From Spongilla lacustris (lineage: Eukaryota > Porifera > Demospongiae > Spongillida > Spongillidae): a stretch of 64,000 bases of DNA. Shown piece by piece: positions 36,560 to 48,800 of the stretch. The position numbers were made by a program, and so were the translations under genes. The notes under the pieces were generated by a model. That model was not told where the DNA came from, did no database searches, and saw only the letters and a program-made list of their open reading frames with translations. Numbering within the stretch: the stretch's first letter is position 1; each line of letters starts with the position of its first letter. The DNA lies in contig OX442434.1 in NCBI GenBank assembly GCA_949361645.1, positions 62,001 through 126,000 of the forward strand. Reading direction: 5' to 3'.

Positions 36560-39500
36560 CACAAATTTATTTACATATTAGATTATAACAAAACTGCTTC
36601 AGTTTTTCTGTCCCACAAGATGGTGTGTAGGAGCTAATGATCAAATACATCAATGTGTTTGTGCACTATATCTACATTTACTCTGCAGGATTCACAGGGA
36701 GACATTAGGCCCCTTATTGAGGACTCCAAACATACCGGCTAATGTACATAAGTCGTGGTCACCACTTAAAGTGGATGAATGCATGAGTGCATGGAAGGGT
36801 GCTTAGTGAAATCAATGTATCCCGCATCATACAATGATCAACATTCTAATTCCAGCCATTTAAAGTGACCAATGCAGAACGTCAAACAAGAAAACCAACT
36901 GATAGTACGAGACAAGACCACTAGTCTGAACAAAGAAATCCATAGAAGATGCTATCCCTCCATAACTTTGCAAGAGATAAAAATTTGCAAGATAGGTCTA
37001 TACTTAAATTTTGCACTGACCCTATTTAAAAACTGGACAGTCTTCCATGATGGTATACGATAAAGCGTGCAATGTTACAGGCTCACTTAGTAAATTTTGT
37101 TTACATACTGAGATTTCACTATCATGGCAACAGCTTTGGATTGTTGTAAAGTAGCTCAGCATTGTTTTATTAGTTAAAAAGGCAAAATCAAAACAAATCT
37201 TCTATAAGTCTAAACTTTCCCCCAGTGCATCACATCACTATCAGTATGTAACCCCCTGTACATCATTATGTAACCCCTGGCACATTATTATGTAACCCCT
37301 GGCACATTATTATGTAACCCCTGGCGCATTATTATGTAACCCCTGGCGCATTATTATGTAACCCCTGGCACATTATTATGTAACCCCCGTGCATCATTAT
37401 GTCACCCCTGGTGCATTATTATGTAACCCCTGGTGCATTATTATATAACCCCTGGCGCATTATTATGTAACCCCCGTGCATCATTATGTCACCCCTGGTG
37501 CATTATTATGTAACCCCTAGTGCATTATTATGTAACCCCTGGTGCATCATTATGTAACCTCCTGTGCATCATTATGTAACCCCTGGCACATTATTATGTA
37601 ACATTATTATGTAACCCCTGGTGCATTATTATGTAACCCCTGGCGCATCATTATGTAACCCCTGGTACATTATTATGTAACCCCCTTGTGCATCATTATG
37701 TAACCCCTGGCGCATTATTATGTAACCCCTGGCGCAATATTATTATGTAACCCCTGGTGCATTATTATGTAACCCCTGGCGCATCATTATGTAACCCCTG
37801 GCGCATTATTATGTAACCCCTGGCACATTATTATGTAACCCCTGGCGCATCATTATGTAACCCCTGGTGCATTATTATGTAACCCCTGGCGCATTATTAT
37901 GTAACCCCCTGTGCATTATTATGTAACCCCTGGTGCATTATTATGTAACCCCTGGCACATTATTATGTAACCCCTGGTGCATAATTATGTAACCCCCCTT
38001 TGAGAATACTCATTTGTGTTGACTGTTTATTTTTAAAAGAATTATTGCTTACTGAATCACAAATAAAAGTTGTCCGTCAATTTACCTGGAGGTAATTATT
38101 GACAAAACTGAAATACGTATAAGTGCTAATACTCATTCTCAATTTGCTAAGAGCATACAATGTCCTCTACAAAATAGTTTTATGCATTGCCAATTTAATA
38201 TTCATCACGGAGGTATTATTTTTAAAAACAATCTTTGCCATTCTATATTTGGCTTGTCCTGTAACATTACAAAAATGGTATCATAAGCCTTAAGGTACAC
38301 ATATGTATCTAGCTACACATTAACAACCTACCGTATTTGCAGGGACATATACCAACTGAGGATATGTTGGACACAAGGCATATGATGGTCCATTCTTGCT
38401 CGTCAGCTTCCACTTTTTATCATCCTTCACCTAAAAAATAATAAAAATATAAACAAACAATTCTATATTAAATGTTCAATGTACACCAATAACTAGCAGA
38501 TAAACCTTCTAAAGGGATCCACCTAGAGAGGATTGCTGTGGCATTTTTCCTCCCCCAAGTGCAGGTTGAGCCTGCCATAGCACAACTGCCATACAGCTCA
38601 GATAGTACACAGCTGCCATGCAATGCAATCAGCTTCAGTATTTGAAAGTATTTTTGTTAAAGAAATTGTGACTAACGATATTTTTAAAAAATTAAAACCA
38701 TCAAGTACAAGGGCACCTACACATCACTTGGGAGTAAACCCGTGGTCAGTCTACAGCTAGTTTACAAACCATTACCAATGAATCATTAATTATTTGTGCA
38801 TAACATACATGTATATATTATGCTAAAGAAAACACTAAACTATGACTACAGCTATACAGCAAATTTAGAATTTTGTACACGACCTAACTGTTACATAAAG
38901 CTACTAGTAAAGGTACATTTACATGAAAAGTCAGATCGAAAACCTCCAGTCAGCAAACATTACAGAGATCAGTCTGATTCTTATATAAGTAATTTCTCAT
39001 TCATTTCTACACGAAAACTTGTTTAATGACTTCTTGTGTTGTCACCAGTGTGGCGGAATAGCAAGCCCATGCAGTAATGGAGGGCTATGCAGTAATGGTC
39101 ACCAATAGCAGGGTTATGCAGTAATGGTCACCAATAGCAGGGCCATGCAGTAATGGTCACCAATAGCAGGGCCATGCAGTAATGGTCACCAATAGCAGGG
39201 TTATGCAGTAATGGTCACCAATAGCAGGGCCATGCAGTAATGGTCACCAATAGCAGGGCCATGCAGTAATGGTCACCAATAGCAGGGCTATGCAGTAATG
39301 GTCACCAATAGCAGGGCTATGCAGTAATGGTCACCAATAGCAGGGCCATGCAGTGTGTGTGAAAGTGATATTGCTTACCCCTAATCGGTTCATCATCTCT
39401 TTTGAATAACCATATGGATCCCATCCAGTCATATCACCACTTTCCTCACAAAGCCTTTACAAAGTACAGTGCATTGCAAATAAATAAATAAAAATTATCT

Positions 39501-42500
39501 TCAAGGATGGATAAATAGTACAAACACGAATACATGTAACTTGGTAGATTAATAGGACAATGAAATAGCCTACATTTTCATAGATGCAAACAGCAAAATT
39601 CACTGAAGACCCACAAAACATCAAGGTTCGACTAAACTAAATAGCAACCTTAAATTACATTAGAAAAACATTCCCCTTGAAAATTTAGAGTGGTATATAC
39701 TACTTAGTAATGACAGTTACATTAATGTACTGTTGCATACAGTAACATTTGTGGGGGTCTTTTTAACAGTGGTTCTTGATGTCCAATTTTCAGACCACTT
39801 TACCTATACACACACCACCATCCTCTCCAAATCAATTACCTACAATCTAACATGGACCTGCCTGGCCTGTGGTTATGCGCCATAATTAACCACACCCCTC
39901 AAACCTTTCAAGCACCTCTATGTTGGGAGAATGGTTCCACTCAACCCATGCCACAAATCATTAAGTCTCCATCCACAATATACACAATCATGCAATCACT
40001 CTTATAAGAATCATTAAATGCCAAATCATTAAATGCCAAATCCTTTAACCTTTCCTGGAGCACTTAACCTCTCTTTGTTCACCAACACTCACCTCATGAA
40101 TTCAAAAGCAGGAGGTTCAGCTGCAACATTGTTTACAAGATACTCAAGTCTCAACAAAAATGTTTTCACCAGACCAGTAGTAGCCTTTGGAGGAGTTAAT
40201 TCTACTTGAACATTACTGTGTCCTAAAATATAGGATGCATCCATTTCGACATCATCAAGCTCATCAACATCTGTTAGACCATCAGTAGCATCAGATGAAA
40301 TAGTTTGCTAAAAGGGTTTGTACATACAAACGGATAAAAAATGGACCTTGATGATTGAACCATGTGGTATCACAGCTTATAGTGGGTTGTCCTTTGGCTT
40401 CTCCTCATATATGTCCCACATGCCCTTATATGGGGGCCAACACTTGTGTATGGGATCTGGTATTGATGTTAGATACATGCACCACATAGAAGGATTGGAA
40501 ACAGCACATGGAGCTGCAATCCACGCACTTTGCACTTATGGGACTATTGCTGATTAGTCTCATCTAATCCCTTTACTCTAATGTCTATGCACTTACATAC
40601 ATGTACATATGCACATGAATAAGCATATACATCTACATATACATACATACAATCACAGATTAGGAATTCTCTTAATGTAAGATTTATAATAGTGGCATAA
40701 AGCAAGAAAACTTGTGTGATAGGATAAGGATAACACCCTCTATATTTCATATGCTCTGAACATTACATCATTATTACTTCTGCTTCTTTCTATTGGACTG
40801 CATTACACAAATATACAAAGAAAATTTAGTGACAGAAAGTTAAAATATTAACCCTGAACCCAATATCCTTCTTACGCCTCTGGGTTCTTCCACATCTTCC
40901 CCTTGATGTAGAGTGGAGTACCTCACTCCATCCATACTATCCTCTTCCCCAGTGAATTCCTCGGGTGTCACAGGTATGTTATGTAATGATGGTTTAGCAA
41001 CCAGCATCATCATTCCACTTAAAGCTCCTCCACCCACAGCTGAATGATGCCGTACCAACTGACCAATGGTATCCTGCATCATATGGAGGGGCAATATGTA
41101 TGTACACATTATATGGGGGGCAGTATGTACGTGCGCATTATAATAGGGGGCAGTATGTATGTGCACATGATGAGGGGGGCAGTACAGACCCCATGACAAG
41201 TATGAATGAATAAGCTGTCCAAGACCTACATTGTACATGTACCACTTTGAAATTATACCATTAAAGTCTACAAGATACCAGGAGTACACTCCAGCACCAA
41301 TTATTACACTCCACCTGGTTAACTTTTGCACCACCAAAGCTTGATGATCTGTGTATAGGCAATTCCTTTAATGCAGATGTAAATGCCTTCAAAAGACGAT
41401 GTCCACCCTTTTTGTCTCCCTGAATTTCCACTGCTGCATGGACTGCTTTCTTATGAGGGACAAATAGCAGTTTGACAGCCCTAAAGTCATGGCACACCAG
41501 GTGGACAGCAAAACCTTTCAACGATTCTTGACAACCAGTTTCTTGATTGTGAGCAGACTGCAAAAACAGAAAGGCTCACTACCATCATTGTAACAGTTCA
41601 GAAATATTCATGTAAATGTTTGACATCAGATTACATGTTTATAATAGTACAATCATTGGACTGCATTATTCAGTTTCATCAGCACACCATTACAACAGGT
41701 GTACAACACTTTCAACATCAGGTCACTGTGCACAGTGGCTGATTTGAATTTGCGATAACTCTAGCAGTACGGGAATGCTTCATCTAAAAGTGTCTTTACA
41801 TTCAGAACCCCAAATCAAAATAGGCTGTGCTCCACCCCCTACTACAATACATTGATGTGTATCTTACCAATGTTTCAGTACTTGTCTGCATACTGAAGAG
41901 GTTGTTTAATGCAATCCACATGCTTAAGTCCTGAGAAAGAATGTGTACATTTTAGAAATGATTTTAATTGCATAACTACATACAAAAAGATTCGGTAGCT
42001 ATTCCAACCACATCCGCCCCCCCTCTCCTTATTACCACCACACTTACACATAGCTGTTCCTGACCACTTCTCTGACGTAGGTCACTTGTGCAAAGAATGA
42101 TGAGCCTGAAAACAGATGCAAAAGCAGTGAGTACATGCAATCTAAATGTGCATCTACAGAAATGGGCTGTGTGTTATTACCAGTAAGATTACTAGATTAC
42201 CTCAAGGGATGTCAAAAATGATCCTAAAAACAATTGGGGGGGGGGGGGGGAGGGGGGGAACCACTTAAATGCAATTCATGTCTACAGGCTGGTAGGAGGG
42301 TACAGGCTGGTAGGAGGCTGTAGCTGGTAGGAGGGTATATGCTGGTAGGTATAGGCTAGGAGGGTTATATGCAGCCAAACATAGAGCTACATGTAATAGT
42401 ATCAAAATGGTCTTCATTTCTACTTCCCTGTTCCAAAACACATGCCCGCACTATTCGGTGCATATACTCTGCACATAAAAAACACCTCCAACTCTCCCAC

Positions 42501-43710
42501 ACATGTCTCATTCAAGTACATATGTGTAGATTACACAGATACTACTTATTTGTAATCAAATTCAAATTCATGGAATATGCATAATAATACAGTATTCACC
42601 TTGAAAATTTGCTTCTAATCACATAACTTTGTATGTCCATTTATATAATTACTAACTACTCTTGCGTCATTATATTGCAAAATACTACTAGCAGCCACAA
42701 CAAGTAAATGCAGTATGAACTTGCCTGTAATTGGTCAAATATACTTGTGCATTGCACACATGAGAGCTCATTTCAACCAGAACATTTGAAAACGCCATCT
42801 CAATGTGTTCACTTAGTCCAGGAAAATCGATAATATTCTTGCCATTAGCCACCATGATATGATAGCCTCTGCTCTTACATACATTGTACAACTGAATGTT
42901 CATATAACTGGGGTCACACTGATGATGGGAGGAGGAGGAGGAGGAGGAGGAGGAGGAGGAGGAGGAGGAGGAGGAGGAGGAGGAGGAGGAGGAGGAGGAG
43001 GAGGAGGAGGAGGAGGAGGAGGAGGAGGAGGAGGAGGAGGAGGAGGAGGAAAGAGGAGGGGCCAACGTAAAAAGATGAGAGTGTATTTGGTAAGGAAAGA
43101 AGTAACGAGACGGACGATTATATCACAAATACATACCTCATTTCTATCACTCAGTTCCAAATAGGTCACTAGTTTTATCCTACCAGACACCACTTCCTTA
43201 GCAACAGACCGCCGCAGGTTGTACCATGCACCATCTCCCTCCTGTTTGACAGCGATTGATCGAATTGATATCATCACTCTTCCCAGAAAGGTGTCCTGAA
43301 CATTACTGTCCCACACATCCACAGTCAAATAGCCAAAGATCTCCACTTTCTCTGGCCCAGCACCTGATCAAGGTTATTGCAATGGACAGTATAAAAGACT
43401 TCGCATCAGTAACTGATAGCATTATAGGAGAGAGGGGGGAAACTGATTTGTAAAATGGCTGTCGCAAGTGCACTTTAAATGAAAACTGAACACGTAATTC
43501 ATGTATTTTTCCACATAAAATGTACAACATACTTGTCACATAAGAAGCCAGACTCAGACAGATGTCTTGGTTCCATTGAGGATCAGCATTGCCTGGAATG
43601 ATTTCCGTTTTCTCCCTCTTCTGAGGGTTCACATACACTGAACAGTACGCATTAGGCTTTGCCGAGTCCTGGGTTCCAAGTTTAGCCGCTCTCACAACTA
43701 CTCGGTACAT
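28424..43710 (-). CDS. C2 / PH-GRAM / myotubularin phosphatase / FYVE protein
   Basis: Minus-strand gene of 22 exons read from splice sites and unbroken phase: 43533-43710, 43137-43363, 42725-42918, 42048-42105, 41868-41930, 41315-41557, 40876-41073, 40093-40307, 39379-39454, 38332-38430, 35572-35610, 34934-35023, 34763-34879, 34159-34347, 33619-33765, 33368-33487, 33194-33273, 33003-33138, 29306-29431, 29044-29142, 28719-28729, 28424-28664. The sum is 2946 nt, 981 aa. Domains are an N-terminal C2 (aa 1-135), PH-GRAM (about 180-320; YLTNYR, then [12 protein letters not shown]), myotubularin phosphatase (about 430-840) with the active P-loop CSDGWDRT at 682-689, and FYVE with [17 protein letters not shown] and PVRICDEC (876-934, eight Cys). 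The family removes the 3-phosphate from PI3P and PI(3,5)P2 on endosomes. MTMR3/4 are the closest in domain order, but they lack a C2. The last exon could instead end at the donor GTAAGG near 28512. Introns hold several repeats. Confidence 0.9.
28719..28729 (-). other. 11-nt microexon inside the FYVE finger
   Basis: In reverse complement, CACCACTGTAG sits between acceptor ...GAAAG and donor GTGAGT. It joins exon 29044-29142 (ending at Arg-Arg) to exon 28424-28664 and supplies His-His-Cys plus two bases of Arg. Without it the R(R)HHCR signature and the zinc site are lost and the frame shifts. Only this reading restores the family motif. Confidence 0.82.
29974..30877. mobile_element. Foldback element of about 900 bp in a myotubularin intron
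   Basis: Arms of about 400 bp (29974-30385 and 30480-30877) are inverted copies. Shared blocks include TTTGTAAACA.AACAGTGCA, ATAACTCCTCTATTCTTTGC and TCTGAAAAGTGATACTTTCC. The middle near 30430 is a short spacer. No coding capacity is seen. It lies in the 3.6-kb intron between exons 18 and 19. Confidence 0.88.
31030..32385. repeat. 32-bp minisatellite split by a transposon
   Basis: Copies of TGGAGTCTACTGAATGGATC CACACACCTGTG lie at 31030-31128 and again at 32246-32385. The intervening 1.1 kb is the inverted-repeat element at 31129-32245. Confidence 0.85.
31129..32245. mobile_element. TAGGGTGTGTAACC-family element in a myotubularin intron
   Basis: It starts TAGGGTGTGTAACCG and ends GGTTACACACCCTA. 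Its subterminal sequence is rich in ATCGATT and CCGATTT motifs, like the copies near 16.3-18.3 and 26.1-26.8 kb. It contains a CTCGTTCCCAGACCCTG near 31976. No transposase frame is present. Confidence 0.82.
36516..36555. repeat. (CA)n microsatellite
   Basis: A run of about 20 CA repeats in the myotubularin intron between exons 10 and 11. Confidence 0.95.
37232..38000. repeat. 22-bp minisatellite, about 34 copies
   Basis: The unit is ATTATGTAACCCCTGGCGCATT with a hypervariable GCGC/GTGC/GCAC site and occasional short units. It lies in the intron between exons 10 and 11 of the myotubularin gene. Confidence 0.95.
39070..39357. repeat. 29-bp minisatellite, about 10 copies
   Basis: The unit GCAGTAATGGTCACCAATAG CAGGGCCAT varies at CC/TT/CT before ATG. 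It abuts the donor side of myotubularin exon 9 (39379). Confidence 0.95.
42926..43050. repeat. (GGA)n microsatellite
   Basis: About 40 GGA repeats in myotubularin intron 2. The poly-Gly, poly-Ser and poly-Pro frames over it are not exons, because exon 3 begins just beyond it at an acceptor (42918). Confidence 0.96.
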
Positions 43711-44129
43711 GTAGATAACACAGAAGTGTGTTATACGATAAGTCTATACGTTATGCGCGCTGCTGTACAATGTATACGCACATACATCATTATGCAACAT
43801 AAATACTTTACTAGAATGCTGAAAATCCAGTATTGAGGGGTAACATAACTCGTTTGGTTCACATACAACATGCATATGATTTGTGATCACCTTTGACGTG
43901 AAGCTTCATATCGATACACTTTCACGTGATCTCCAATTTAAAAGGCGTGGCATTTTATTAGTTTAGCGAAACGCTTTACGGTACATGTAGGCGCAGCTGT
44001 GCACCACCGCCCACGAAACCTCCAGACTGTACGTGAAAGCGTTTTTTTATTGTGATAACGAAGCGTATCGTCTAATATTCGTTTCTGCAGCGTTTCCACG
44101 ATATAGTACAAGATTGTCGCATAAAGCGT
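43711..44129. promoter_or_regulatory. Shared divergent promoter, myotubularin and TTBK
   Basis: Only 419 bp separate the two start codons. A palindromic TCACGTGA E-box sits at 43922-43929, 213 bp from one ATG and 202 bp from the other. No TATA box stands out on either side; ATTTAAAAGG at about 43937 is the nearest AT-rich candidate. Confidence 0.6.
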
Positions 44130-45694
44130 ATGTCAGAAAATGCACTACTGTGTGCGGGATGCCTCATCAAAGAGAAGTGGCAGATTATTAAGAAAATTGG
44201 TGGTGGAGGATTTGGAGAAATATACCATGCAAAAGAAGTTACTTCAACGAAGGTTCGTGAAGTATAAATAATACGTCACCATAGTAACAGATAGTAATTA
44301 GCCGCATCAACGATTTTGTTGTTGAGTACTATTGATGAATATAATTATGCTTGCAATGCTATTACATGTCCTTTCTATTTATCAAGGAAGCAGCAATAAA
44401 GGTAGAATCAGCTGCTAGCACCAAACAAGTTCTCAAAATGGAAGTAGCTGTACTCAAAAGGATTCAAGGAAAACAACATTTTTGTGATCTTCTGGGTTAC
44501 GGTCGGACCGAGAAAGTGAACTACTTGGTCATGAATATGCTTGGCCCAAATTTGTCAGAGCTCAGAAAGCGCCAGCCACATCAAGTGTTCACGATCTCAA
44601 CGACACTAAGACTTGGTGTTCAGATTCTGGATGCACTTCAGACTTTGCACAATTGTGGTTTTCTTCATCGTGACTTAAAACCATCTAACATAGCTATTGG
44701 ACTCACTCCAGAGTCCTCTCGAACTTGCTTTATGCTTGACTTTGGCCTTGCAAGACAATACATCACCCCGACAGGGGAAGTGAGGGAGCCCAGACCAACA
44801 GCAGGGTTCAGAGGAACAGTCCGGTATGCTTCAATAAATGCTCACCTGGCAAGGGACCTTGGTAGAAATGATGATCTATGGTCTTTGTTTTACATGTTGA
44901 TTGAACTTTGTACTGGAGAGCTTCCATGGAGAAAAGTGAAAGAAAAAGATGAAGTGGGCAAGCTGAAAGCTGAATGCGATCATGCAAAACTAATTAAGGG
45001 GCTTCCCTCTGAATTCAATCTCTTCCTTAAATATATCAGGACACTAACATACTTTGACAAGCCTGAATATTGCTACTTAATAATTCTTCTGAAGAAGGCA
45101 ATGCAGAAGCTGGGAATTCATGAATCAGATCCATTTGATTGGGAGCAAGACATAAGTGCTCCATCAGTAACAACTGCCAGTGTAGGTTCTCCACCAGCAT
45201 TCAGATCACATGGAAAAGGTTCACCAGAAGTTGTTATTGTCAATAAAGGTGGAACAAAAACTGATTGTTCCGATGTGAGGGAACTCAGCAAGCAACTGGC
45301 TAATGCTTCTGAGAAGAATGAGAATGTAGCCAACAACAATGAAAAGGGACCTGCCAATGGATCAGAGCCATCACCCAAACAAGACATTCTACCGTGCCCT
45401 GCTCTCATCATGGAGACAAAGGTGCAAGGAACTAAAGAAGACACCAGTGAAAAATTATACCCTCCTAAATGTGTTTTGACCATTGAAGCTTACCATACAA
45501 ACACAGAAAATCATCAGAATGTAATGCATCCCCACGCTGCTCCCCTTCCTAGTGCAAAAGAGACCATACCTACCCAATCGTCCCTACATACAAACATTTG
45601 CATGGTAATCCCGAGGCCACCGCAAGTTTCACCACCCAATGACTACATTTGTATTTCAGCCCGTAGAAAACGCTTTGTTCGGATCAAAACTTGA
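44130..45694 (+). CDS. TTBK: Tau-tubulin kinase-like Ser/Thr kinase (CK1 group)
   Basis: Two exons, 44130-44252 and 44387-45694 (intron 134 bp, phase 0), give 476 aa. Kinase features are the glycine loop IGGGGFGE (aa 23-30), the ATP-binding Lys in AAIKV (46), HRDLKPSN (HRD 135-137), DFG (159-161) and GFRGTVRYASINAH, the CK1/TTBK-type activation segment without APE. The lobe ends around FDWEQD. TTBK kinases phosphorylate tau and tubulin, and TTBK2 starts ciliogenesis in vertebrates. The roughly 165-aa tail here is Ser/Asn/Pro-rich and much shorter than the vertebrate TTBK1/2 tails. The ATG chosen is the only one that puts the glycine loop about 20 residues in. The family call is strong; which TTBK is undecided. 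Confidence 0.93.
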
Positions 45695-45820
45695 CACGAT
45701 TTTTCATTTATTTATTTATTTATTATCACGAAGATATTTTGGGTCTGGGAACACTGTGCGCTCCGGCCACGTGGCAGATAATATCATTAAACCTTTATTG
45801 AAATAAAAATAATACGAATA
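45695..45820 (+). promoter_or_regulatory. TTBK-NudC intergenic segment
   Basis: 126 bp hold the TTBK 3' end and the NudC start. GGGTCTGGGAAC (45740) matches one end of the foldback family. CCACGTGG at 45767-45774 contains an E-box 48 bp upstream of the NudC ATG. AAATAAAAATAA just before that ATG could serve as a poly(A) signal for TTBK. Confidence 0.45.
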
Positions 45821-48800
45821 ATGTCTGACACAAATGAGGAGCGTTTTGACGCGCTGTTACTGGGCTTGGCTCAGCAGCACACGGGAGGTATCAAGGAGGT
45901 AGGAGCCGGAGGGCTGGGCGGTGAAGTTAATAACGTGCGTTCTTTGACTATTATAAAGCTATTGGGGACGTTTTTTGGCTTCCTGAGAAGAAAAACAGAC
46001 TTCTTCACTGGTGCAGAGAAAGGAAAAGTTGAAAAGGTATGTAAGTAACTGTGTCGTATCCTGTCGTCGATGTCCTTTGCCGTAGCACTGTCTATATATA
46101 GAGGCACTCGTGCACAGAGATTTAGGGCATCCTGGTACTGGTTTTTAGAAATTGGTTGTGATAGCCTTGCATCTTCGGGAAGGTCACGTGTTTGCTTAGT
46201 ATAGTAAGGAGCGTGGTTGTGTTGAAACAAATCCTTTTGTTTTTTTTTAGATGGTACTTGAAGTTCTGAGGGAACAGCAGAAGCTGGTGAAAGAGGTGAG
46301 AAGGCAGTCTGATTTCCCTAGCATGCTATGCTTGTAGCAAAAATGGGAGGGGCTCATTTTATTTGTTGATGTATCAAACCCATGGCATGACTTTATAGCC
46401 AAGTTGTTGGTTTTACTACTGTACCCTAGGCACATGTTGATGAGCAACCAGCCAAAGTGAAGGCCACTCCCAAGCCAGCTAAGGCTCCTGTTACTGCCAC
46501 CACAATCAACAAAGAACCAGAAATATGTGAGGTAAGAAGTGTGTAGCAAGTGGCTGGGCAGGTCACGGGTGGATCAGAGGGGGATCAGAGGCTTGGATAG
46601 TTAGACACTAAAGCTGAGGGATCTAAGAATCATGAAGGGCAGGCACTACTAAGGCTTGAGAGATTCTAAATGACGATGGTTTCAGATTTAGATTATAGCA
46701 ATGTGTATCAGCAACCAATCATAGGTGGGTATTCATATCAGCACCAGAGGGTGGGTACTCATATCAGCACCAGAGGGTGGGTACTCATATCAGCACCAGA
46801 GGGTGGGTACTCATATCAGCACCAGAGGGTGGGTACTCATATCAGCACCAGAGGGTAGGTACTCATATCAGCACCAGAGGGTAGGTGCACACACTGAGTA
46901 CCCACCTGCAACCAGGTTACTATATAAATTGCTATCAGAATGCAAGATTTCATATCTATTAGAGGGTCAGCCAGTCAGGCATTATTTATTTAAAACTTTT
47001 GCATGCAGGTAGCGAACGGTACTACGTGTAGTTATCATACTGTGTGTACATGTAGTTATCATACTGTGTGTACATGTAGTTATCATACTGTGTGTACATG
47101 TAGTTATCATACTGTGTGTACATGTAGTGATCATACTGTGTGTACATGTAGTTATCATACTGTGTGTACATGTAGTTATCATACTGTGTACATGTAGCAA
47201 TCATACTGTGTGTACATGTAGTGATCATACTGTGTACATGTAGCAATCATACTGTGTGTACATGTAGTGATCATACTGTGTGTACATGTAGCGATCATAC
47301 TGTGTGTACATGTAGCGATCATACTGTGTGTACATGTAGCGATCATACTGTGTGTACATGTAGCGATCATACTGTGTGTACATGTAGCGATCATACTGTG
47401 TGTACATGTAGCGATCATACTGTGTGTACATGTAGCGATCATACTGTGTGTACATGTAGCGATCATACTGTGTGTACATGTAGCGATCATACTGTGTGTA
47501 CATGTAGCGATCATACTGTGTGTACATGTAGTTATCATACTGTGTGTACATGTTGTTATCATACTGTGTGTACATGTAGTTATCATACTGTGTGTACATG
47601 TAGTTATCATACTGTGTGTACATGTAGCGATCATACTGTGTGTACATGTAGCGATCATACTGTGTGTACATGTAGTTATCATACTGTGTGTACATGTAGT
47701 GATCATACTGTGTGTACATGTAGTGATCATACTGTGTGTACATGTAGCGATCATACTGTGTGTACATGTAGCGATCATACTGTGTGTACATGTTGTTATC
47801 ATACTGTGTGTACATGTAGTTATCATACTGTGTGTACATGTAGTTATCATACTGTGTGTACATGTAGTTATCATACTGTGTGTACATGTAGTTATCATAC
47901 TGTGTGTACATGTAGTTATCATACTGTGTGTACATGTAGTGATCATACTGTGTGTACATGTAGTGATCATACTGTGTGTACATGTAGCGATCATACTGTG
48001 TGTACATGTAGCGATCATACTGTGTGTACATGTAGCGATCATACTGTGTGTACATGTTGTTATCATACTGTGTGTACATGTAGTAATCATACTGTGTGTA
48101 CATGTAGTGATCATACTGTGTACGTGTAGCGATCATACTGTGTGTACATGTAGTTATCATACTGTGTGTACATGTAGTTATCATACTGTGTGTACATGTA
48201 GTAATCATACTGTGTGTACATGTAGCGATCATACTGTGTACGTGTAGCGATCATACTGTGTGTACATGTAGCGATCATACTGTGTACGTGTAGCGATCAT
48301 ACTGTGTGTACATGTAGTTATCATACTGTGTGTACATGTAGTTATCTTACTGTGTGTACATGTAGCGATCATACTGTGTTTACATGTAGCGATCATACTG
48401 TGTGTACATGTAGTTATCATACTGTGTACATGTAGTGATCATACTGTGTGTACATGTAGCGATCATACTGTGTGTACATGTAGCGATCATGAATACTGTG
48501 TGTACATATAGTGTGTACATGTAGTGATCATACTGTGTACATGTAGTGATCATACTGTGTACATGTAGCGATCATACTGTGTGTACTTGTAGCGATCATA
48601 CTGTGTGTACATGTAGTTATCATACTGTGTACATGTAGTGATCATACTGTGTGTACATGTAGCGATCATACTGTGTGTACATGTAGCGATCATACTGTGT
48701 GTACATATAGTGTGTACATGTAGTGATCATACTGTGTACATGTAGTGATCATACTGTGTGTACATGTAGTGATCATACTGTGTGTACATGTAGCAATCAT

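Noticed and set aside
42859..43346. Poly-Gly, poly-Ser and poly-Pro proteins over GGA repeats
   Set aside because: The triplet microsatellite lies in an intron. The flanking C2 and GRAM exons splice around it in consistent phase.
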